Below are positions 1 through 8,489 of a stretch of DNA of 41,049 bases, piece after piece. The stretch is taken from NCBI GenBank assembly GCA_017621515.1, contig JAGASY010000025.1:1-41049 (forward strand), given 5' to 3'. Every line of letters starts with the position of its first letter. The first letter of the stretch is position 1. Source of the stretch: Bacteroidaceae bacterium. Lineage in GTDB: Bacteria; Bacteroidota; Bacteroidia; Bacteroidales; Bacteroidaceae. The notes beneath the pieces are model-generated. The model was not told where the DNA came from, did no database searches, and saw nothing but the letters and a program-made list of their open reading frames with translations. Position numbers and translations under genes: made by a program.

Positions 1-1032
1 ACGATTGAAAAAATAGGGAAGAAAGCGTTTAATGCAAAACATGCTCCTACATTTAATATGCCGTCGAACATACAGGAGTCAGACTTGCTGGCGGGCAATG
101 TGGTCTATCCTAAGGCATTGCCAAACCAAGAGATAGACCCACTGGCTGACATTGATCTTTCGGCTTTTGGTGGTGAGTCTGCGGATAATGATACAAACGA
201 AGAATCTGCGGAGATTGTTCCAAAACCTGATGTAACTCCCGGAACTTCTGACATAGATTATAATATTCCTACAACAAATACAAGCAGAGAAAACACATTC
301 TGTGTCATTATAGCCAATGAGACATACAAGCAGAAGGACACTCCGAATGTGAAATATGCGGCACAGGACGGAAAGACTTTCCAAAACTATTGCCTGCGCA
401 CATTGGGATTGCCTAAAGAGAATATACGCTTTGCCTCAAATGCTTCATATCTTCAGATGAAAAGCATGTTGGAATGGCTTCGTCAGATAGGTGATGTGTA
501 TGGGAAGGATGCCAATTTTATTGTCTATTATGCTGGACACGGTGTACCTGACGAGAAGGGGAATTGCAAACTGATACCGGCCGATGTAAGTATCAACGAT
601 GTGAACAACGGATTCAGTCTGAAAGACCTGTACGACTCCTTGGGCAAGATGACTACAAGCTCTGCACTCGTTTTGATTGATGCGTGTTTTAGCGGAAACG
701 ATCGTGAGGACATTGCTGCTGTTGATGACCTTCATCGTGGAATTGTGCGCGAAGTGAAAACGGAGAATGTGACAGGTGATGTGGTGGTGCTTACGGCTGC
801 TTCCGGTACAGAAACCGCATTGTCATACGAAGAGAAAGCGCACGGGCTGTTCTCTTACTATCTGATGAAGAAGCTGCAAGAGACAAAAGGGAATGTGACA
901 TACGGGGAGTTGTATGACTACATAAAGAAAGAGGTGATGAGGAAGTCCATTGTTGCCAAAGGTAAAAAGCAGACACCGTCGGTGACTTGCTCAAATAAGA
1001 TTATAAAGAATTGGAAGGATATTAAATTTTAA
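1..1032 (+). CDS. Caspase-fold (peptidase C14, metacaspase-like) protein, 5' end outside window
   Basis: The reading frame is open from base 1, in frame with the first ATG at 58, so the true start probably lies upstream and this is a partial gene. Counting from ATG 58, residues 1-78 are acidic, Ser/Thr/Asp-rich and look like a linker. Residues about 80-320 are a caspase-like p20 domain. It begins FCVIIANETY, has the catalytic His in YYAGHG (His161) and the catalytic Cys in LIDACFSG (Cys210), both embedded in the usual beta-strand contexts. Family members are cysteine proteases cutting after Arg/Lys or Asp; the substrate here is unknown. A secreted beta-barrel-like protein follows 11 bp downstream and a DUF4384-like protein after that. 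C14 and DUF4384 domains often occur in one polypeptide, so an operon working together is plausible. The fold is certain by motif; the role is not. Confidence 0.85.
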   Translation, partial: TIEKIGKKAFNAKHAPTFNMPSNIQESDLLAGNVVYPKALPNQEIDPLADIDLSAFGGESADNDTNEESAEIVPKPDVTPGTSDIDYNIPTTNTSRENTFCVIIANETYKQKDTPNVKYAAQDGKTFQNYCLRTLGLPKENIRFASNASYLQMKSMLEWLRQIGDVYGKDANFIVYYAGHGVPDEKGNCKLIPADVSINDVNNGFSLKDLYDSLGKMTTSSALVLIDACFSGNDREDIAAVDDLHRGIVREVKTENVTGDVVVLTAASGTETALSYEEKAHGLFSYYLMKKLQETKGNVTYGELYDYIKKEVMRKSIVAKGKKQTPSVTCSNKIIKNWKDIKF

Positions 1033-1043
1033 ATTTTACACTT

Positions 1044-1553
1044 ATGAAGAAATTATTAGTTACAATCGTTGCTGTCTTTATGGCGGTGGTTGGTTATGCG
1101 CAGACTACATTTAATGTAAGGATTGGTGGCGGCGCTTTTGGAGCTTCTTATTATGATTATTATGATGATGATTATTCTGAATTCAAAGCTGGTGCTGCTT
1201 TTGCATTCGAGTCAAACATACCTTTAGGTGCAAGAATAAATAAATTTGTATTCTCGCCATCTTTGTTTATTGTGTCTGACTTTGAGGTATACACTAATTT
1301 AAATATCCCTCTTCATTTTGGCTGTAAGGTCCCATTAGGTCATGGTTCTCTTTTTATTCCTAAAATAGGACCTATGATTGGAACTCATACTGTATCGGAT
1401 GAATATTATGAAGAAACGGATATTGAGTTCGCGTTTGGTCCTTCTGCAGAATTCTCTTTTGAGATTAAACATTTTGTTGTTGCAGCTAACGGCTATTATG
1501 ATGTGGCCAATTCGCGTGGGGGAGTATTCTGTACCATTGGATATAAGTTTTAG
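1044..1553 (+). CDS. Small secreted outer-membrane beta-barrel-like protein
   Basis: A 169-residue protein with a clear signal peptide (MKKLLVTIVAVFMAVVGYAQ, cut after the Ala-Gln region). The mature part has alternating hydrophobic/polar strands, many Gly and aromatic residues, and ends in an aromatic strand (CTIGYKF). This is typical of small Bacteroidota outer-membrane barrels of the PorT/OmpA-like type. An acidic Tyr/Asp stretch (YYDYYDDDYSEF) lies near residues 33-44 and may be a surface loop or metal-binding patch. It lies between the caspase gene and the DUF4384-like gene with 11-12 bp gaps, so it is probably co-transcribed. No enzymatic motif is visible. The barrel assignment rests on composition and pattern only. 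Confidence 0.6.
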   Translation: MKKLLVTIVAVFMAVVGYAQTTFNVRIGGGAFGASYYDYYDDDYSEFKAGAAFAFESNIPLGARINKFVFSPSLFIVSDFEVYTNLNIPLHFGCKVPLGHGSLFIPKIGPMIGTHTVSDEYYEETDIEFAFGPSAEFSFEIKHFVVAANGYYDVANSRGGVFCTIGYKF

Positions 1554-1565
1554 TGACCCTACGAA

Positions 1566-2384
1566 ATGAATAAATTATTGGTCATAACTATATTGTTCCT
1601 CCACATCTTCAGCTTGTCTGCAAAAGAAAAACTGGTGAAATGTGGAGGAACATATCCTTATACCTATTCCGAGAACATATCACATGCAGAGGCAAAGGCA
1701 AAGGCTGTGGAAAACGCAATAATTATGGCATTGGCGGACAAGTTTGGAACTACGGTGACAGCGCAGTCTTTGATGGAAATCACAAACGAAAGCAGCAGGT
1801 TCGACCATGCATCGCGGTTGCAAGTGAAAGGGCAGCTGGTGCGTCATATAAACATTCCACAGATTTCAGCACCGATATTTGCCGACAATTTGTTTACGGT
1901 GAATGTCACGGTGGAATTTTATGCCAAGGCTATAGAATATGCACCAACAGAGTTTGTGGTGCATACTTTGCGCAATGGTGTGGATGATAAATATGACAGT
2001 AGCGTGTTCAATGCAGATGATAAGTTTTATATGTCGTTTGCATCACCGAAATCCGGATATGTGGCTGTGTTTTTTGAAGACAGGGATAATGTGTATTGTA
2101 TGTTACCGTACGTTTACGAGGATGACAAGCCATTCTATGCTGAAAAAGACAAGCGGTATTTATTCTTTGATGTTCCTGAAAATACTTACCATATCAGTTG
2201 TGGAATAGAACCTGAGATAAACTATATACATGTGGTGTTCTCGCCTAAGGAGTTCATCAACGGTGATGTTGTAAGAGAAATGAACTGTCGGAAATTCCGA
2301 AAGTGGCTTGAAACCAGACAAAGTTATGATGAAGAGTTGCAAGTGCAGTCGATAATGATAAAGGTAAATCCACTGGTAGAATAA
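1566..2384 (+). CDS. Secreted DUF4384-like protein
   Basis: A 272-residue protein with a signal peptide (about residues 1-19, ending LSAKEK). Residues about 25-125 contain a segment rich in Ala/Lys (SHAEAKAKAVENAIIMALAD). Such a segment is typical of the periplasmic domain often annotated LPP20/FlgT-like, where repeated Ala-rich helices pack on beta strands. Residues about 150-230 (KFYMSFASPKSGYVAVFFED ... YVYEDDKPFYAEKDKRYLFF) resemble DUF4384. That domain is a beta-sandwich found beside or fused to caspase-like proteases and kinases. It is the third gene of the caspase group, 12 bp after the barrel gene. The domain name comes from pattern recall and should be treated as likely, not proven. 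Confidence 0.55.
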   Translation: MNKLLVITILFLHIFSLSAKEKLVKCGGTYPYTYSENISHAEAKAKAVENAIIMALADKFGTTVTAQSLMEITNESSRFDHASRLQVKGQLVRHINIPQISAPIFADNLFTVNVTVEFYAKAIEYAPTEFVVHTLRNGVDDKYDSSVFNADDKFYMSFASPKSGYVAVFFEDRDNVYCMLPYVYEDDKPFYAEKDKRYLFFDVPENTYHISCGIEPEINYIHVVFSPKEFINGDVVREMNCRKFRKWLETRQSYDEELQVQSIMIKVNPLVE

Positions 2385-2516
2385 TTTTCCCGCATGTTTA
2401 TGAAGCGTTTCTGTGCTTTGCCAATAAGTTGTTTGGATTTTATAGCTATGATTGGCAGATGTGTAAACAAATAAACAAATAAAATAGAGTGGAACTTTCA
2501 TATTTGTTCTTTAATA

Positions 2517-2548
2517 TTTGGTTGTTAATGATAAAAAACGTATTTTTG
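2517..2548 (+). promoter_or_regulatory. Bacteroidota-type promoter for rimP-nusA-infB
   Basis: TTTG at 2517-2520 is followed, after exactly 20 bases, by TATTTTTG at 2541-2548. This matches the Bacteroidota sigma-70 pattern of a -33 TTTG and a -7 TAnnTTTG separated by 19-21 bases. Transcription would start near 2555, giving a leader of about 80 bases before rimP. Confidence 0.7.
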
Positions 2549-2562
2549 CAACATCGTGGATA

Positions 2563-2593
2563 GGAGGGGGCTGACAGTTCCCTCCTTGCTTTT
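2563..2593 (+). promoter_or_regulatory. Leader hairpin with U-rich tail upstream of rimP
   Basis: GGAGGG (2563-2568) pairs with CCCTCC (2580-2585) and can be extended by two G-U pairs and one C-G pair. The stem is followed by TTGCTTTT. It lies inside the predicted rimP leader, and the G-rich arm would be the only Shine-Dalgarno-like sequence there. It could be an attenuator or a site for autoregulation; the U-run is imperfect. Confidence 0.35.
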
Positions 2594-2636
2594 GATATGA
2601 AACGGTGAAAATCTATAGTGCTCTTATATTGTAAAT

Positions 2637-3104
2637 ATGATAGATAAGAACAAAGTGCAGGCCGTTGTTGACGAATGGCTTGAAGGCAGAGAGTATTTTC
2701 TTGTTGGAATTTCTGTCGATGAACAAAACAAAATTGTGGTGGAGATAGACCACAAGGATGGTGTGTGGATTGAAGATTGCTGTGAACTCAGCCGGTTCAT
2801 AGAATCGAATTTCGACAGAGAAGTTGAAGATTATGAACTTGAAGTCGGTTCTGCCGGAATAGGGCAGCCTTTCAAGGTTCTGCAGCAATATGTCAACAAT
2901 ATCGGTCAGGATGTGGAGCTGATGACATCTGACGGCAAGAAGTTGTGCGGCACACTTGTGAAAGCCGATGAAGAAGGTTTCGCGGTGAATGTCCTTTGCA
3001 AGAAGAAAGTGGAGGGCAAGAAGCGTCCGCAGATGGTGGAGGAGGAATTTTCTTTCGGCTATGCAGATGTGAAGTGGGTCAAGGCTGTGATTGATTTCAA
3101 ATAA
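2637..3104 (+). CDS. rimP: Ribosome maturation factor RimP
   Basis: A 155-residue cytoplasmic protein of the RimP/YhbC/DUF150 family, needed for maturation of the 30S ribosomal subunit. The N-terminal alpha/beta domain (residues about 1-80) contains the family pattern IDHKDGVWIEDCCELSRFIE and then LEVGSAGIGQPF, equivalent to the EVSSPGxxRPL segment of other RimP proteins. The C-terminal SH3-like domain follows (about 85-155). The length is normal. Position directly before nusA and infB is the classic arrangement across bacteria and confirms the call. The first ATG, at 2637, is the only sensible start; it follows the promoter at 2517-2548. Confidence 0.95.
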   Translation: MIDKNKVQAVVDEWLEGREYFLVGISVDEQNKIVVEIDHKDGVWIEDCCELSRFIESNFDREVEDYELEVGSAGIGQPFKVLQQYVNNIGQDVELMTSDGKKLCGTLVKADEEGFAVNVLCKKKVEGKKRPQMVEEEFSFGYADVKWVKAVIDFK

Positions 3105-3287
3105 GAGAAAACTTTGCCTGCCGGTTTCCGGAAGATGCGGAAATCGGGATTTGCGGGTGTATGGACAGGATAATGGCATACACCTTTATGCCTTTACGGG
3201 ATAGGGGTAGCAGCTGCCGTAAACGCAGTATGCCGCCGTGCAGTGACGGGCATCTTTGGAATGGAAATAAAAAAGAATAGATAAAAA

Positions 3288-4550
3288 ATGGCTAAGAAAA
3301 AATTAGAACAGGTCAACCTGATAGATACTTTTCAGGACTTCAAGGAGACTAAGAATATTGACAGGACTACGCTTGTAAGTGTGCTTGAGGATTCGTTCCG
3401 CAGTGTGCTTCAGAAGACATTCGGCTCGGATGAAAATTTTGATGTCATTGTAAATCCTGATAAAGGGGATTTTGAAATTTATCGTAACCGCAAGGTGGTG
3501 GAAGACGGAGAAGTCCGTAATGAAAATATGGAAATCAGTCTTACCGATGCGAAGAAGATTGACGAGGATTATGAGGCTGGAGAGGATGTCAGCGAGAAGG
3601 TCAACTTCACTGACTTTGGTCGCCGTGCCATTCTGAACTTGCGTCAGACAATGGCTTCCAAGATTCTTGAGCTTGAACACGATAACCTTTATAATAAATA
3701 TGTAGATAAGGTTGGCACGATTATCACTGCTGAGGTCTATCAGATATGGAAGCGTGAGATGTTGTTGCTGGATGATGAAGGCAACGAACTTCTTATGCCG
3801 AAAGTTGAGCAGATTCCGACAGACTTCTATCGCAAGGGTGAGGCGGCTAAGGCAATTGTCTTGCGTGTAGATAATCTGAACAATAATCCTAAGATTATCC
3901 TCAGCCGTACAGCTCCGGAGTTTCTTCAGCGTCTGCTGGAACAGGAGGTCCCTGAAATCAACGACGGTCTCATCACGATTCGTAAGATTGCGCGCATTCC
4001 CGGCGAGAGAGCGAAGATTGCAGTAGAGAGCTACAATGAGCGCATCGACCCTGTGGGCGCATGTGTGGGTGTGAAAGGTAGCCGTATTCATGGAATTGTG
4101 CGTGAGCTGAGAAATGAGAATATCGATGTCATCAATTATACAAGCAATATAAAGCTGTTTATACAGCGTGCATTGAGTCCGGCAAGGGTTTCGTCTATCG
4201 TCCTCAATGAGGAGCTGAGAAAGGCGGAAGTGTATTTGCAGCCGGATCAGGTTTCGCTTGCTATCGGTAAGAATGGTCATAACATAAAGCTTGCCAGTAT
4301 GCTTACGGAATACACGATAGACGTGTTCCGCGAACTGAATGGCGAAGAGGACAATGTGGAGGATATATACCTCGATGAGTTCAAGGACGAGATTGACGAG
4401 TGGATAATCGACTCCATCAAGTCTATCGGCCTTGAGACCGCGAAGAGCGTACTCGATGCTCCGCGTGACATGCTTATAGAGAAGGCGGATCTTGAGGAAG
4501 ACACTGTTGATGAGGTCTTGCGTATATTGAAGGCTGAATTTGAGGAATAA
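3288..4550 (+). CDS. nusA: Transcription termination/antitermination factor NusA
   Basis: A 420-residue RNA-polymerase-binding protein that modulates pausing, termination and antitermination. The N-terminal domain covers about residues 1-130. An S1 RNA-binding domain follows at about 135-205 (VGTIITAEVYQIWKREMLLL). KH1 and KH2 lie at about 225-350 (PVGACVGVKGSRI and LAIGKNGHNIKLAS, with GxxG loops). A short C-terminal helical segment (DEWIIDSIKSIGLETAKSVL) ends the protein. The absence of the second acidic AR repeats seen in Enterobacteria is normal for Bacteroidota. It lies 183 bp after rimP; this spacer can fold into several small hairpins, including GGTGTATG (3156-3163) with CATACACC (3177-3184). 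Confidence 0.97.
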   Translation: MAKKKLEQVNLIDTFQDFKETKNIDRTTLVSVLEDSFRSVLQKTFGSDENFDVIVNPDKGDFEIYRNRKVVEDGEVRNENMEISLTDAKKIDEDYEAGEDVSEKVNFTDFGRRAILNLRQTMASKILELEHDNLYNKYVDKVGTIITAEVYQIWKREMLLLDDEGNELLMPKVEQIPTDFYRKGEAAKAIVLRVDNLNNNPKIILSRTAPEFLQRLLEQEVPEINDGLITIRKIARIPGERAKIAVESYNERIDPVGACVGVKGSRIHGIVRELRNENIDVINYTSNIKLFIQRALSPARVSSIVLNEELRKAEVYLQPDQVSLAIGKNGHNIKLASMLTEYTIDVFRELNGEEDNVEDIYLDEFKDEIDEWIIDSIKSIGLETAKSVLDAPRDMLIEKADLEEDTVDEVLRILKAEFEE

Positions 4551-4573
4551 GAACATCGCGTTTCGGCGATAAG

Positions 4574-4704
4574 CGTTTAGCGTTTTTTCAACCGGGTCTG
4601 TACAGACGCTATCCGTTTCTCGCGTTGGACGCAGAGAAGGTGTGTATTGTTTTCTTGTGGTATCGGGAGAACGTGGTACGCAAAATATATAAGAACGCTA
4701 AACG
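4574..4704. repeat. Perfect 11-bp inverted repeat spanning the nusA-infB spacer
   Basis: CGTTTAGCGTT at 4574-4584 is repeated inverted as AACGCTAAACG at 4694-4704, closing a loop of 109 bases that fills the nusA-infB gap. A small stem ATCGC/GCGAT (4555-4570) and a T-run (4583-4588) lie at the left arm. In RNA the left arm would pair with the sequence 21 bases before the infB start. Confidence 0.55.
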
Positions 4705-4725
4705 AATTTTATAGACGAACAGATA

Positions 4726-7686
4726 ATGGCAGTAAGACTGAACAAAGCACTAAAGGAACTGAATGTGGGAATCAACACCGTGGCTGATTTCCTGCAAAAG
4801 AAAGGAATGGCACTTGAAGATGCTACTCCTAATGCAAAAATCACGGATGAACAGTATAATCTGCTAATGGAGGCCTTCAGTGCCGACAAGGACATTCATA
4901 TCGGAACAAAAGACGATATCAAGAAACGAAAGGAAAAGGAGCGTCAGGAGCGTAGTGAGCGTAGAGAGAAGGAACGCAAGGAATTGGAATCGAAGAGAAA
5001 GCAGCAGGAAGTGTTCCGTACAGAAAATGAACGCAGGCAGCAGTTTAAGGTGCTTGGTAATATCAATGATGTTCAGTCTAAGCAACCGGTGGCTTCTTCT
5101 GCTTCTGAGAAGACAAATGTGAAACAGGAAGTTAAACCGGAGAGCGTAGCAGCTCCTGTTGTGAATGAAAGTGTTGTGGCTTCTGCTCCTGTTGCTGAGG
5201 TGAAAAAGGAGCAGAATGTTCCGAATCAGCCGTCGGCAGAGGCGGAGACTTCTGTCGGTGAAGCAGTTGGAAAGGACGAAAACAGCAGACTGGAGAAAAG
5301 GGAAGACGGTGTTTATCGTCTTGCTACTCCGGATGTAGGTGTGCAGTTCAGACAAGTTGGATTTATAGACCTTTCCAATCTAAACTCCAAGACACGTCCG
5401 GACAAGAAGAGTAAGGCTGAGAGAAAGAAAGAACGTGAGGAGAAGGAGAAACTGCGTCAGGATGCTAAGGCTAAATATAAAGATGCAGTGATGAAAGAGA
5501 TTGGCGGAAAGAAAGACGGTGCGCAGGGCAACGAATCGGAGGGCGGATTGAAGAAAAAGAAGCGTAACCGCATCAATAAAGAGCGTGTAGATGTGAACGC
5601 TGCCGTCAATCAGCAGAATACAGGCAAGCCGCAGGCTTCTGACCGTAAAAACGGAAAGAACCAGCAACCTACTTCTAAAGGCGGTGCAGCCAAAGGACAG
5701 AACGCTCCTGCCAAGGGTGGTATGCAGGCTGGTGTACACGGCAAGAAGGCTAAGAATAAGCCACAGCCGGTGCGCAAACCGGAACTGACCGACGAAGAAG
5801 TGGCAAAGCAGGTTAAAGAGACATTGGCACGTCTTACATCGAAGCAGGTTAAGAAGGGTGTGAAATATCGTAAGGATAAGCGTGATGCTATTCACAGCCG
5901 AATGCATGAGATGGAGGAGGAAGAGAATGCAGAGAGCAGAGTACTGAAGCTTACGGAATTTGTGACAGCCAACGAACTGGCAACAATGATGAATGTGCCT
6001 GTAACAAAGGTTATCGGTACATGTATGTCAATAGGTATAATGGTCTCTATCAACCAACGTCTTGATGCGGAAACCATCAACATCGTGGCGGAAGAGTTCG
6101 GATTCTCTACCGACTATGTGAGCGAAGAAGTGTCTCATGCCATAGAAGAGGAGGTGGATGCAGAGGAAGATCTTCAGCCGCGTGCTCCTATCATTACTGT
6201 AATGGGACATGTTGACCACGGTAAGACTTCTCTTCTTGACTATATACGAAAGACAAACGTTATTGCCGGTGAGGCGGGAGGAATCACACAGCACATTGGT
6301 GCTTATAATGTGAAGATGGCAAGTGGAAAGCATATCACTTTCCTCGATACTCCGGGTCACGAAGCTTTCACGGCGATGCGTGCACGTGGTGCAAAGGTTA
6401 CGGATATTGCAATTATCATCATGGCGGCGGATGACGGTATCATGCCGCAGACAAAAGAGGCAATCAGTCATGCTGTCGCAGCGAATGTGCCGATGGTATT
6501 TGCGATAAACAAGATAGACAAGCCGGGCGCTAATCCTGAAAAGATAAAGGAGCAGCTTGCTGCAATGAATTATCTTGTAGAGGACTGGGGCGGTAAGTAC
6601 CAGAGTCAGGACATATCAGCTAAGCACGGAACCAATGTAGATGAACTGATGGAGAAAGTGCTTCTCGAAGCGGAACTTCTTGACTTGAAGGCAAATCCTA
6701 ACCGCAAAGCTACAGGTTCTGTCATTGAATCGTCTTTGGACAAGGGGCGTGGATATGTGGCTACGGTGCTTGTACAGAATGGAACATTGCATCAGGGCGA
6801 TGTAGTTCTTGCTGGAACTCACTGGGGAAAAATCAGGGCGATGTTCAATGAGCGCGGACAGCGCATACAACAAGCCTTGCCTTCTGAACCGGCCTTGATT
6901 CTGGGACTTAACGGTGCTCCTACGGCGGGAGATACATTCCATGTGATGGAGTCTGAACAGGAGGCGCGTGATGTGGCCAACAAGCGTGAACAGCTGAAGC
7001 GTGAACAAGGTTTGAGAACGCAGACTCGTATGACGCTTGATGAACTGGGCAGACGTATTGCGCTTGGTGGTGTTCAGGAGCTTAACCTTATTGTCAAGGG
7101 TGACGTTGACGGTTCTATAGAGGCATTGGGTGATTCTCTCATCAAGCTTTCTACTGAGAAGATTCAGGTGAACGTCATTTATAAGGCTGTAGGACAGATT
7201 TCCGAGAGCGATGTTTCGTTGGCAAAGGCATCTGATGCTATCATCATCGGTTTCCAAGTTCGTCCTTCGGCAGCGGCACGTAAACTGGCGGAACAGGAAG
7301 GTGTGGACATCCGCTTGTACTCTATTATTTATGACACGATAGAGGAAGTGAAGAGTGCGATGGAAGGTATGCTTGCTCCGGAAATCAAGGAGGAGAATAC
7401 TGCAACGGCTGAGGTGCGTCAGGTTTATAAGATTACTAAAGTTGGAACTGTTGCCGGTGCGTTTGTCACAGACGGTAAGCTTCATCGTTCTGATAAGATA
7501 CGCGTTATTCGTGACGGTATTGTGGTACATACTGGAGAAATCAACGCTTTGAAGCGTTTCAAGGATGATGTGAAGGAAGTGTCTAACAACTTCGACTGCG
7601 GTATCTCTCTTGTCAACTATAATGATATTCGTGAAGGCGATATTCTTGAAGCATTCACAGAGATAGAGATTAAGCAGAAGTTATAG
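4726..7686 (+). CDS. infB: Translation initiation factor IF-2
   Basis: A 986-residue GTPase that places initiator tRNA on the 30S subunit and promotes subunit joining. Residues 1-55 form an IF2_N domain ([20 protein letters not shown]). About 65-400 is a long charged Lys/Glu/Gln/Ala-rich linker. A second IF2_N-like domain is at about 408-465. The G domain begins near 487, with G1 GHVDHGKT at 494-501, DTPGHEAF and NKID. Domains II, III and IV follow, ending EIEIKQKL. The length is usual for Bacteroidota, whose IF-2 carries a long N-terminal extension. Spacing and order with nusA are canonical. The start at 4726 (ATGGCAGTAAGA) is the conserved IF-2 N terminus. Confidence 0.98.
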   Translation: MAVRLNKALKELNVGINTVADFLQKKGMALEDATPNAKITDEQYNLLMEAFSADKDIHIGTKDDIKKRKEKERQERSERREKERKELESKRKQQEVFRTENERRQQFKVLGNINDVQSKQPVASSASEKTNVKQEVKPESVAAPVVNESVVASAPVAEVKKEQNVPNQPSAEAETSVGEAVGKDENSRLEKREDGVYRLATPDVGVQFRQVGFIDLSNLNSKTRPDKKSKAERKKEREEKEKLRQDAKAKYKDAVMKEIGGKKDGAQGNESEGGLKKKKRNRINKERVDVNAAVNQQNTGKPQASDRKNGKNQQPTSKGGAAKGQNAPAKGGMQAGVHGKKAKNKPQPVRKPELTDEEVAKQVKETLARLTSKQVKKGVKYRKDKRDAIHSRMHEMEEEENAESRVLKLTEFVTANELATMMNVPVTKVIGTCMSIGIMVSINQRLDAETINIVAEEFGFSTDYVSEEVSHAIEEEVDAEEDLQPRAPIITVMGHVDHGKTSLLDYIRKTNVIAGEAGGITQHIGAYNVKMASGKHITFLDTPGHEAFTAMRARGAKVTDIAIIIMAADDGIMPQTKEAISHAVAANVPMVFAINKIDKPGANPEKIKEQLAAMNYLVEDWGGKYQSQDISAKHGTNVDELMEKVLLEAELLDLKANPNRKATGSVIESSLDKGRGYVATVLVQNGTLHQGDVVLAGTHWGKIRAMFNERGQRIQQALPSEPALILGLNGAPTAGDTFHVMESEQEARDVANKREQLKREQGLRTQTRMTLDELGRRIALGGVQELNLIVKGDVDGSIEALGDSLIKLSTEKIQVNVIYKAVGQISESDVSLAKASDAIIIGFQVRPSAAARKLAEQEGVDIRLYSIIYDTIEEVKSAMEGMLAPEIKEENTATAEVRQVYKITKVGTVAGAFVTDGKLHRSDKIRVIRDGIVVHTGEINALKRFKDDVKEVSNNFDCGISLVNYNDIREGDILEAFTEIEIKQKL

Positions 7687-7716
7687 TGTTGGAAATACTT
7701 TTTAGGATTGTGAGGT

Positions 7717-7799
7717 TATAAGATTTGAGGCTTGGCGGTTTGGGAAGACTTTCTTCTCTTTTGTTTGGCTTTGGAATCTTACAACCTCAAAATCTTATA
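7717..7799. repeat. Long-loop inverted repeat between infB and cvpA-like gene
   Basis: TATAAGATTTGAGG (7717-7730) faces CCTCAAAATCTTATA (7785-7799): 14 bases pair with a single extra A, around a 54-base loop. It fills almost the whole spacer and ends 10 bases before the preferred cvpA start at 7810. It could limit read-through from infB or shape the 5' end of the downstream message. There is no T-run directly after it, so it is not a standard terminator. Confidence 0.55.
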
Positions 7800-7809
7800 C
7801 GATATTAGG

Positions 7810-8370
7810 ATGGAAACTTTGATAATAATTGTGCTTCTTGTGGGGGCCGTGGTTGGCTTTTATCAAGGAGCATTCAAACAAATAGCCAACTTTGTCGGTG
7901 TTGCCGCAGGTATCGTACTTGCATGTGTGCTTTATGATAAGTTTGGCGACTTTTTGTCTGTGCAGACCGGCGCGTCCGAAGGTATTGGGCATACAGTGGC
8001 TTTTTTGTTGATAGCTGTGCTCACTCCTGTGGTGCTTGGCTGGATTGCCACTTTGTTTACAAAGTTTTTTAATGGAATACATCTTGGATGTCTGAATCGT
8101 CTTGCCGGTGCAGTGATTGGTGTTGTCTGTTATGGCTTACTGATGAGTTTTGCATTCAATATAATGGATTTTGTTGTCAGTTCGGCGGGCATGAAACCGG
8201 AGAAACTTGATGAACGTCCTGAAATTTTCTATAAGGTAAAGCATGCAGCGCAGATTCTTGTTCCAGATTTTATTATTGTCACGGATGCTGTAGAGGAGCG
8301 GAATGGCTGTGCGCCAAAACACGGCATAAAGAGTGAATTGCCCGAGATGTTGGGCGGAGAAAAGGTTTAG
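7810..8370 (+). CDS. CvpA family inner-membrane protein
   Basis: A 186-residue membrane protein beginning METLIIIVLLVGAVVGFYQG. That is the typical CvpA N terminus: a first transmembrane helix with the GxxxGxxKQ motif (here GFYQGAFKQIANFVG). Four hydrophobic helices can be seen: about residues 2-20, 26-45, 62-85 and 102-125. The C-terminal tail is short and soluble. CvpA-family proteins relate to colicin V production in E. coli and to envelope homeostasis elsewhere; the biochemical role is unknown. A longer reading from 7732 is open but adds 26 residues encoded by the inverted repeat and lacking family similarity, so ATG 7810 is preferred. It sits between infB and sufB, as in other Bacteroidales. 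Confidence 0.85.
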   Translation: METLIIIVLLVGAVVGFYQGAFKQIANFVGVAAGIVLACVLYDKFGDFLSVQTGASEGIGHTVAFLLIAVLTPVVLGWIATLFTKFFNGIHLGCLNRLAGAVIGVVCYGLLMSFAFNIMDFVVSSAGMKPEKLDERPEIFYKVKHAAQILVPDFIIVTDAVEERNGCAPKHGIKSELPEMLGGEKV

Positions 8371-8389
8371 CTTTTTCGGAACATTCTGT

Positions 8390-8433
8390 ACTGTACAGTG
8401 TTGTGGATATAATACTGTTTATTTTGGGACAGT
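8390..8433. promoter_or_regulatory. Palindromes upstream of sufB, possible operator
   Basis: A perfect 10-bp palindrome ACTGTACAGT lies at 8390-8399, and a second, split version ACTGT (8414-8418) ... ACAGT (8429-8433) follows. A TATTTTGG (8420-8427) resembling a -7 box lies inside the second. Repeated ACTGT/ACAGT half-sites overlapping a promoter-like box before the suf operon suggest a regulator-binding site. No regulator can be named from sequence. Confidence 0.35.
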
Positions 8434-8489
8434 TTTATTTTATATATAAAAAAACAAAGATATAATTCATTTTTTATAATTGGAAGATT

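Noticed and set aside
3303..4556. 417-residue - strand frame opposite nusA
   Set aside because: Full antisense shadow of nusA; its composition is the complement of nusA codons.
7732..7809. N-terminal extension of the CvpA-family protein
   Set aside because: Encoded by the inverted-repeat spacer and without similarity to the family; ATG 7810 gives the typical N terminus.
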